A DNA stretch of 64,000 nt from Verrucolacustris abundans. Its GTDB lineage: Bacteria > Verrucomicrobiota > Verrucomicrobiia > Methylacidiphilales > Verrucolacustridaceae. Every line of letters begins with the position of its first letter. Positions within the stretch are counted from its first letter, which is position 1. The stretch is from contig OZ239145.1 in assembly GCA_965194535.1 (NCBI GenBank), positions 1,302,001 to 1,366,000 of the forward strand, read 5' to 3'. Below are positions 55,065 to 61,349 of the stretch, in pieces. The notes under the pieces are model-generated. The model saw only the letters and a program-made list of their open reading frames with translations. It did no database searches and was not told the DNA's origin. A program made the translations under genes and the position numbers.

Positions 55065-56476
55065 AAAGTAATCTTTTCGGCTATCTCCTCTGCCGGATAG
55101 GTCCAGATCTCAGATAAGGTCGGGTGATAGTGTGGCATCTCGGCCATCTCTTTGGCAGTCCCCCGATACCGCATCACAGCCATCGGCTCATGAATCAGAT
55201 CCGAGGCATGCGGCCCGACCACCTCCGCCCCAACAATTTCGCCTCTTTGCTTTAATGCGATCAGTTTCACAAAGCCGTTCAACTCCCCCATCACAATCGA
55301 CTTACCATGATCGGCAAAAGGATAACTTGCCGTCACGATCTCCCACCCCCTCTCACGACACTCCCTTTCCGAATAACCAACTCCCGCCGCCTCGGGAGAG
55401 GTAAAGATCACTTCCAGCTTCATCCGATAATCCATCTTTTCCCGGAGATCCCCACCCCTAAGAAGTTGAGCCGCGTTTTTGGCTGCCACCTCCCCCTGCT
55501 GGATCGCCAGATGCACCACCTCATACGGGCCACAAACATCTCCCGCGGCAAAGATATGCGGAACACTGCTCTGCTGGGTTTCTGATACCACAATTTTGCC
55601 TTTCGTGATTTCAAGCCCTGCTTCCTCACAATCCAAGCCCGACAAATCCGGCTCCCGCCCTAATGCCTGAAGGATCTGCTCTGCTTCTACCGCTTTTTTC
55701 TTACCCCCTTGCAGAAAGTCCACCCTTTTCATTTTTCCTTTCTGCATCACCTGTACAATCTCGGTTCCACAAAAAACATCCGTCCCATTCTGCCGAAAGA
55801 CTTTCTCCAAAACCTGCCCCACTTCAGGATCTGATTCGGGCAACAGTTGGGAACTCCGCTGGATGACCGTCACCTTGACCCCCAGATGGGCGTAGTACTG
55901 CGCGAACTCCAAGGCCACAGCTCTTCCTCCCAGCACAATCAGACTCTTGATAGGCTTCGAATCCTTCAAACACTCATCACTTGTCCAATAGCCCGTCTTT
56001 TCCAATCCAGGTATTTCACGTCTGGCTGTCCTTGAACCAGTGGCCACAACAAAACTCTTAGACTCAATTTCCGCAGGGACCTTATCTTTTCCCACCGCCT
56101 CCAACATAAGGCGATACGATCCAAGAAATTTTGCGCGGGCTCGATAAAAGGTAAAATTCCCCTTATCCAACTGCCCTTTGCGGTACTCTGCAAACTCTCG
56201 AATCAAGCGATCTTTTCTTTTTAGAATCTCTTTCCAATCAGCTTTCGGCTTCCCCACCCGAATTCCAAACTCCGCTGCACGTCCGATTTCATGATTACGA
56301 TGCGCACTCTCCAGCATGGTCTTGGTCGGCATACACCCACGTAAAATACACAACCCTCCCACCTGCTTTCCTCCCTCAAGGATTAACACCCTCAATCCAA
56401 GTGCTGCCGCTGTCCTCGCTGCAGCAAACCCAGCACTCCCCGCACCAATCACGGCCAGGTCAAAAGTCTGAGCCAT
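55061..56476 (-). CDS. Dihydrolipoyl-dehydrogenase-like flavoprotein
   Basis: 471 residues. An FAD site GAGSAGFAAARTA at the N-terminus, redox pair C43 and C48 in GGLCILRGCMPTK, an NAD site near IVLGGRAVALEFAQ, and the C-terminal catalytic His in MPHYHPTLSEIW. The redox motif wording differs from classic E3 (GGTCxNxGCxPSK), so it may act on another disulfide (mercuric-reductase-like or glutathione-type). It is convergent with gcvP, sharing CTAA at the stops. L protein for glycine cleavage is a possible but unproven role. Confidence 0.9.
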   Translation of the reverse strand: MAQTFDLAVIGAGSAGFAAARTAAALGLRVLILEGGKQVGGLCILRGCMPTKTMLESAHRNHEIGRAAEFGIRVGKPKADWKEILKRKDRLIREFAEYRKGQLDKGNFTFYRARAKFLGSYRLMLEAVGKDKVPAEIESKSFVVATGSRTARREIPGLEKTGYWTSDECLKDSKPIKSLIVLGGRAVALEFAQYYAHLGVKVTVIQRSSQLLPESDPEVGQVLEKVFRQNGTDVFCGTEIVQVMQKGKMKRVDFLQGGKKKAVEAEQILQALGREPDLSGLDCEEAGLEITKGKIVVSETQQSSVPHIFAAGDVCGPYEVVHLAIQQGEVAAKNAAQLLRGGDLREKMDYRMKLEVIFTSPEAAGVGYSERECRERGWEIVTASYPFADHGKSIVMGELNGFVKLIALKQRGEIVGAEVVGPHASDLIHEPMAVMRYRGTAKEMAEMPHYHPTLSEIWTYPAEEIAEKITF

Positions 56477-56483
56477 ACAAAGA

Positions 56484-57038
56484 CTAAGACGCAGTAGGTG
56501 CGCTTAAATCAATCACACTGCCTCGTCCGCCAAATTTAGGGTACAGATAACGCGCCGCAGGAACCCCCTCCCGCGTAATAACAGATGCCCTCTCCAGCCC
56601 CTTATCAGCCAAATGCCGCAGGGAGGCTTGAAGCAAAGCCAATCCCAACCCCCTTCTCTGATACTCATAATCCATAATAATTCCGGACAAGAGTTGAGGT
56701 CCCTCCCCCTCGATGGGCAGTAGGGCGCTATACCCCACGATCCGGGATCCGTGCAAAAGAACGAAAAAGTCCATTCCTGCAATGGGTTTACCTTCTGGGA
56801 ATATACGTTTTCTCAACTCATCCAGATGGGCCTCCAAACCAATCATCCAGGCCTTTTCATTTAGAAAGGCCCTCTGAATTCCCTCCCATAAATTTTCCAC
56901 ATCGGGAGCGGGCTGAATCCTAATTTCGTGCTTCGGAGGTAAAGAGAGTGAAAGAGCGGGCACTTTGGATAGATCCCACTCAAAACGAATCTTCTTATTG
57001 AATCGACTCACCCCACCATTGGAACGCAGATGCCTCAA
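56484..57038 (-). CDS. GNAT-family N-acetyltransferase
   Basis: About 184 residues. The acetyl-CoA signature lies in YQRRGLGLALLQASL (R/Q-x-x-G-x-G/A), following a beta strand SGIIMDYE. The substrate is unknown. The start is uncertain: TTG at 57038 opens the frame and a GTG nine codons on (VSRFNKK) is also possible; neither has a good ribosome-binding site. It is downstream of pyrE by 20 bp. Confidence 0.82.
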   Translation of the reverse strand: MRHLRSNGGVSRFNKKIRFEWDLSKVPALSLSLPPKHEIRIQPAPDVENLWEGIQRAFLNEKAWMIGLEAHLDELRKRIFPEGKPIAGMDFFVLLHGSRIVGYSALLPIEGEGPQLLSGIIMDYEYQRRGLGLALLQASLRHLADKGLERASVITREGVPAARYLYPKFGGRGSVIDLSAPTAS

Positions 57039-57058
57039 AAGGCCAAGCGGGAAACGAC

Positions 57059-57628
57059 CTACCTACTGCCGGGCTTGATCGCGGGTATTTTCTGCAAATC
57101 CTCAGGAATCGAGTTCGCCGAAAATGTCTCCACCGGAAGAGACAAAAGAGAGCATATCGGAACTCCCAACTTGGGCTTGGTCTCGCTTCGATCCACCAAA
57201 CAAGCCACTCCGACGACTTCCCCGCCCGCTTCCTTCACCCTCTCTATCACCTCTTGGACGGCGCTTCCCGTAGTGATCACATCCTCCGCCACCAGAAATT
57301 TTTCGCCGGGTTTGACCTCGAATCGACGGATCCCCAACTTTCCATCAGTTTTTTCCGCAAAGATATGTCGGCGGCCCAGATGGCGGGCCACCTCATGCCC
57401 CACCAAAATCCCACCCATGGCAGGCGAAATCACCGAATGAAAGACCCACTTGTCCACCTTTACCTTTTCCACCAAGGCTCCGCACAACTCCGACGTCGCC
57501 ACCGGATCCTGCAAAACAAGGGCACACTGAAAAAAAGTCCGACTGTGCAGACCCGACCGTAAAACAAAATGCCCATGCAAAAGGGCGCCGCACTTGCGGA
57601 AAACCTCCAGCACTTGGGCTGAGGTCAT
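57059..57628 (-). CDS. pyrE: Orotate phosphoribosyltransferase
   Basis: 189 residues. It makes OMP from orotate and PRPP. The PRPP loop is VAEDVITTGSAVQE, preceded by SPAMGGILVGHEVAR and AEKTDGKLGIRR. It is far from the pyrR-pyrB-pyrC-carA operon, coupled instead to ridA by a 4-bp overlap. pyrF is not seen. Confidence 0.95.
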   Translation of the reverse strand: MTSAQVLEVFRKCGALLHGHFVLRSGLHSRTFFQCALVLQDPVATSELCGALVEKVKVDKWVFHSVISPAMGGILVGHEVARHLGRRHIFAEKTDGKLGIRRFEVKPGEKFLVAEDVITTGSAVQEVIERVKEAGGEVVGVACLVDRSETKPKLGVPICSLLSLPVETFSANSIPEDLQKIPAIKPGSR

Positions 57629-58011
57629 GATCCAGGGCGTCTCGCCACAAACTCGATCTCTACCGCACCCCCTTTAGGCAACCCAGCCACCTGAAACGTG
57701 GACCGACTTGGCGCATCCTTTGGAAAAAACTCCGCATAAACCGCATTCATCTCAGGGAAAGTTTTTAAATCAAGCAGGAAGACCGTCGCCTTGACTACGT
57801 CTGCCAGACTTAATCCACCCTCCTTCAACAGACTTTGGGACCGCTCTAACGCCTTGCGGGTCTGCTCAGCTACACCGCCTTGGATCAAGTTGCCCGCCTC
57901 ATCCAATGCCAACTGACCGGATAAAAAAACGAATCCCCCCGCTTCAGTTGCTTGCCGATAAGGGCCAATCGCAGGCCCAGCCAATGGTGATGTCCAACCT
58001 CTATGACCCAT
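57625..58011 (-). CDS. ridA: RidA-family enamine/imine deaminase
   Basis: 128 residues. It hydrolyses reactive 2-aminoacrylate produced by PLP enzymes. The conserved Arg lies in SRSTFQVAGLP and the C-terminal Glu in VEIEFVA, with GPYRQATEAGGFVFLSGQ at the N-terminus. First gene of ridA-pyrE-GNAT. RidA also fits a window rich in PLP enzymes (YggS, class V aminotransferase, GcvP), though linkage is inference. Confidence 0.95.
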   Translation of the reverse strand: MGHRGWTSPLAGPAIGPYRQATEAGGFVFLSGQLALDEAGNLIQGGVAEQTRKALERSQSLLKEGGLSLADVVKATVFLLDLKTFPEMNAVYAEFFPKDAPSRSTFQVAGLPKGGAVEIEFVARRPGS

Positions 58012-58135
58012 ACTCTAATCCTTTCCGAAACTACCTATTAGGTCAACGCCCATCCCTCTGATTGCTTCCCTTTATAGCTCCGAAGAGATCGATTTTGGCT
58101 TTGAGCTATTAAGAAAGATCCGTATCTTAGCAAAT

Positions 58136-58762
58136 ATGAGATTCCTCCTACAGTTCCTCCTCGTTCTTTGTCTTATTCCGGCCTCAGTTTTTGCTCACAC
58201 AGCTCACGGGTCTCTTGGCTTCTCATCAGGTTTAACTCATCCCATCTTTGGCCTCGACCACCTTCTGGCCATGCTTAGCGTCGGGATTCTTAGCGTTCAG
58301 ATGGGTGGACGCGCAATCTGGACTGTCCCCCTAACCTTCGTATGTTTCATGCTGGTCGGAGGAATCCTGGGCATGGCGGGGATTCCATTCTTCTCCGTTG
58401 AAATTGGCATCGCTCTATCTGTCCTCCTACTTGGCCTCGCGATAGCCATTGACGCAAAGCTTCCTCTTATTCTATCCATGGCAGGGGTAGGATTTTTCGC
58501 ACTTTTTCACGGCCACGCCCACGGCGAGGAAATGCCCACATCGGCTGCACCCTACTTCTATGCCCTAGGCTTTGTCGCAGGAACCGCCCTCATTCACCTT
58601 CTTGGGGTTCTTTTGGGTTGGATCGTATCTCGTATTCCTTTTCGTACTACTGTGTTTCGAGTAAGCGGAGCTACTCTCGCAATTCTCGGAATATACTTCA
58701 TAGTTCAGTCCGTATCCGCATCAAGCCCAACACTTGCTTTAAGTAGCGCAAGCTCCCACTAG
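58136..58762 (+). CDS. HupE/UreJ-family membrane protein
   Basis: 208 residues with a signal peptide (1-20) and about six membrane segments. The family motif HPIFGLDHLLAML (HPxxGxDHxLAM) is present, and a second His-rich block FHGHAHGEE. HupE/UreJ proteins are secondary nickel (or cobalt) permeases. No hydrogenase or urease genes are nearby, so the metal is not fixed. The 124-bp upstream gap carries only an AT-rich stretch and no riboswitch. It overlaps the next gene by 4 bp, convergently. Confidence 0.9.
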   Translation: MRFLLQFLLVLCLIPASVFAHTAHGSLGFSSGLTHPIFGLDHLLAMLSVGILSVQMGGRAIWTVPLTFVCFMLVGGILGMAGIPFFSVEIGIALSVLLLGLAIAIDAKLPLILSMAGVGFFALFHGHAHGEEMPTSAAPYFYALGFVAGTALIHLLGVLLGWIVSRIPFRTTVFRVSGATLAILGIYFIVQSVSASSPTLALSSASSH

Positions 58763-59199
58763 GGCTTTTCGCGTAGCTCCCTAAGTTTCTGCCGCAAAAG
58801 GGAGAGACACTCCTTCCAAAAATCCTTGGGCAAAGCCTCGTAGCGCACGGTCTTCCCGTCCACTTGCGTCGTGTAAAAGATATTACTGGGCTCTCCGACA
58901 AGCTCGTCGTAAAGATTCCGCCTCACATAGGCCGAAATCTCGTCCGCCCCGTCCAAATGGACATTCACATCTCGTCCATCGGCATCCGCCTCTAAAGCCA
59001 GCAATACCAACTGCATCTCAGCCCAGCTGATCGACAGGCCGCTTTTTGTCAGCGAAGCTACATGCCGATCGATCATTTCCAAAAGCCGTTTAACGATCCT
59101 GGAACACTCTTGCGGCCGATTTTCAATGACCAAACCCGCACCTTCTGCCCCCCCGTTAGATTCAGGCTCAACCTTTTTTGGAACTGGCTTTGTGTTCAT
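58759..59199 (-). CDS. Hypothetical protein
   Basis: 146 residues, soluble and mildly acidic, with a low-complexity N-terminus (PVPKKVEPESNGGAEGAG) followed by a helical region. No domain is recognised. It starts ATG at 59199, divergent from tatD (95-bp gap) and convergent with the HupE-like gene. Codon usage is like its neighbours, so it is a real gene. Confidence 0.6.
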   Translation of the reverse strand: MNTKPVPKKVEPESNGGAEGAGLVIENRPQECSRIVKRLLEMIDRHVASLTKSGLSISWAEMQLVLLALEADADGRDVNVHLDGADEISAYVRRNLYDELVGEPSNIFYTTQVDGKTVRYEALPKDFWKECLSLLRQKLRELREKP

Positions 59200-59294
59200 C
59201 CGATTCTTCTACCTGCGTTTGCTCCCAAGGGAAAAGAAATATTGGGAAGGATAATATTCTCCACCACCTCGTTTTGGATTAGTCTAGAAACACT

Positions 59295-60152
59295 GTGCTG
59301 ATCGATACCCATTGCCACCTTGATTTTCCCGATTTTGATCCCGACCGCTCCCAAGTGATTCAAAGGGCCAATGAAGCGGGGGTTGCTCGCCTCATTTCAA
59401 TCGGGACTACCCTCGAAACAAGCCGAGCAGCGATTGCTTTGGCCGATTCGAATCCACAAATCTTTGCAACAGTTGGCCTACACCCATGTGAAGTTCAGGA
59501 AGCAAGTGATTCTGCTATCGATGAACTTGCCCAACTTGCAGAACACCCAAAAGTGGTCGCGATTGGCGAATGTGGCTTGGATTACCATCGTCTTCCCAGC
59601 AAATCATCCGCCCCATTCTCAGGCTCTACTTCGACCACAGGAGGCGTATTTCCAGGTTCAGAAGATATAACCCTAGCAGATGCCGAACAAAAAAATCGCC
59701 AGGCTGTCTTTTTCCAGCAGCAACTCGATCTAGCCGTAGACCGAAAACTCAATGTCGTAATCCATCAAAGGGATAGCTGGGAAGACACACTCACCACACT
59801 GAGGCCATACTCAGGGCGACTTCATGCCGTGTTTCACTGTTTCTCTGGTACTTTGGCCCAAGCCCATGAGCTGATCTCTTTGGGACACTTTGTCTCATTC
59901 ACAGGGATTGTGACTTTTAAAAATGCTCGAGATGTTCACTACTGCGCCCAAAAGATTCCCTCAGGCTCCTTCTTCTTGGAGACGGATTGCCCATATCTGG
60001 CGCCTGAACCGAATCGGGGAAAACGGTGCGAACCCGCCTACACGCTTGCCGTAGCTGAAAAAGTCGCCGCTCTCCGAGGTCAAACCGTGCAAGAAATCTC
60101 TCGCGAAACGACCTCCGCTGCGGAAAAGTTCTTCTCCCTACCTTCTTCATGA
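59295..60152 (+). CDS. tatD: TatD-family metal-dependent deoxyribonuclease
   Basis: 285 residues, starting GTG at 59295. Metal ligands: THCHLD (first His pair), GECGLDYHR, VIHQRDSW, HCFSG and ETDCPYLAP. TatD enzymes act as 3'-5' exonucleases and have been implicated in DNA repair and turnover. Between YHR and EQKNRQAVFFQ there are about 30 extra Ser/Thr/Gly-rich residues (101-131) that most homologues lack. Its stop overlaps the thrB start by 4 bp. Confidence 0.93.
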   Translation: MLIDTHCHLDFPDFDPDRSQVIQRANEAGVARLISIGTTLETSRAAIALADSNPQIFATVGLHPCEVQEASDSAIDELAQLAEHPKVVAIGECGLDYHRLPSKSSAPFSGSTSTTGGVFPGSEDITLADAEQKNRQAVFFQQQLDLAVDRKLNVVIHQRDSWEDTLTTLRPYSGRLHAVFHCFSGTLAQAHELISLGHFVSFTGIVTFKNARDVHYCAQKIPSGSFFLETDCPYLAPEPNRGKRCEPAYTLAVAEKVAALRGQTVQEISRETTSAAEKFFSLPSS

Positions 60153-61021
60153 AAACCCACCCCCCCATCCCCTTTTGGGTTCGTGTACCTGCCTCGACTG
60201 CAAACCTTGGACCAGGATTTGATACCTTGGCCTTAGCTCTCAACCTCTACAACTACGTTGCCGTGACTCCCGGAAGTCCTGAATCACCCGATCCTTTTGT
60301 TGCTGAGACTATTAACACGTACCATAAATCCAGGAATCTCCCCTCAAAGAATTACCGCCTCGTTGTCCATGGCCAGGTGCCTCGTTCCCGAGGGCTTGGT
60401 AGTAGTGCCACAATCCGCCTCGGTATTCTCGCGGCACTCGACAAACTCAATGGCCGGAAGCTAGACCTTACTTGGCTGATCGAAACAGCCACCACGCTCG
60501 AAGGCCACCCTGACAATATCACAGCCGCCGCGCTCGGCGGTTTTATCGTATGCGGAGGTAAAAAGCCCGCATGCACAAAAGTATCCAGTCGCTTAAAATT
60601 TGTTGCCGCCATTCCACAAGTCGAAACGTCCACAAAAACAGCTCGCTCGCTGCTTCCCGCCCAAGTGCCCTTTCAAGACGCCGTAACGAATTTGCGCAAT
60701 GCGTCCCGAATCTCTTCAGCTTTTTTCAGCAAGAAATACTACGAAGCGGCGGGAGCCTTTCACGATCGCCTCCACCAACCCTATCGAAGCTCCCTTGTGG
60801 CAGGTCTGGACTCTGCCATCGGACAGGCGGAGAAGGCAGGCGCCCTAGGAGCCTTCCTGAGTGGCGCAGGGCCTACCCTGATGGCTATTACAACGAAATC
60901 CGAGAAGACAATTGGCCTAGCCATGGTCCAAGCCTTACGGAAGGCAGGACATCATTCGGTTGATCTAAAAATACTGAGTGCAGACAACTCAGGTCTACGA
61001 ATCGTAAAATCCCTGCCGTAA
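60149..61021 (+). CDS. thrB: Homoserine kinase
   Basis: 290 residues, GHMP kinase family. It phosphorylates homoserine for threonine synthesis. N-terminal VPASTANLGPGFDTLALAL, the ATP loop PRSRGLGSSATIRLG, and LSGAGPTLMAI near the C-terminus are all typical. Coupled to tatD by overlap. thrC and the homoserine dehydrogenase gene are not in view. It is followed by a strong inverted repeat. Confidence 0.95.
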   Translation: MKTHPPIPFWVRVPASTANLGPGFDTLALALNLYNYVAVTPGSPESPDPFVAETINTYHKSRNLPSKNYRLVVHGQVPRSRGLGSSATIRLGILAALDKLNGRKLDLTWLIETATTLEGHPDNITAAALGGFIVCGGKKPACTKVSSRLKFVAAIPQVETSTKTARSLLPAQVPFQDAVTNLRNASRISSAFFSKKYYEAAGAFHDRLHQPYRSSLVAGLDSAIGQAEKAGALGAFLSGAGPTLMAITTKSEKTIGLAMVQALRKAGHHSVDLKILSADNSGLRIVKSLP

Positions 61022-61030
61022 GGGCTTTAA

Positions 61031-61061
61031 GCATTTAGGCAGATGCAACTGCCTAAAATGC
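61031..61061. terminator. Inverted repeat between thrB and the small membrane gene
   Basis: GCATTTAGGCAG and CTGCCTAAAATGC form a 12-bp stem with one bulged A and a 6-nt loop. It lies between convergent genes and could serve both as a bidirectional terminator, although neither strand has a clear T-run. Confidence 0.55.
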
Positions 61062-61064
61062 AAG

Positions 61065-61307
61065 TTACTTGCGCTCTGCGTAGTGATGCAAACGGTTCGA
61101 CAAAATGATGAAGGTAGGAGCCCAGAGTCCAACAAAGATTCCAAACCGCTCAGCATAGGCTCTCTTTGCATCCGCAATCATATCTCCTGCTCCGGGCGTA
61201 CCGAACTGACCGCCTGCAGAGAACCAGATCAGGACCGAACCGATAATCGAAAGAAACCCTAAGGCAAAACATAGGTTACTAAGGAACTGGATTTGTTGTT
61301 TATTCAT
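61065..61307 (-). CDS. Small membrane protein of unknown function
   Basis: 80 residues with two hydrophobic segments (about 10-31, NLCFALGFLSIIGSVLIWFSA, and 55-70, GIFVGLWAPTFIILS) joined by a polar loop. No family is recognised. It is 42 bp downstream of nrdA in the same direction, where nrdB would often be found. Codon use and composition fit its neighbours. Confidence 0.65.
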   Translation of the reverse strand: MNKQQIQFLSNLCFALGFLSIIGSVLIWFSAGGQFGTPGAGDMIADAKRAYAERFGIFVGLWAPTFIILSNRLHHYAERK

Positions 61308-61349
61308 AGAATCAATCTGCGCCAGTGTTGGATACCTTCAATACATTTC

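Noticed and set aside
58012..58135. Possible cobalamin or nickel riboswitch before the HupE-like gene
   Set aside because: The 124-bp stretch is AT-rich near the gene and lacks the conserved cores of such aptamers.
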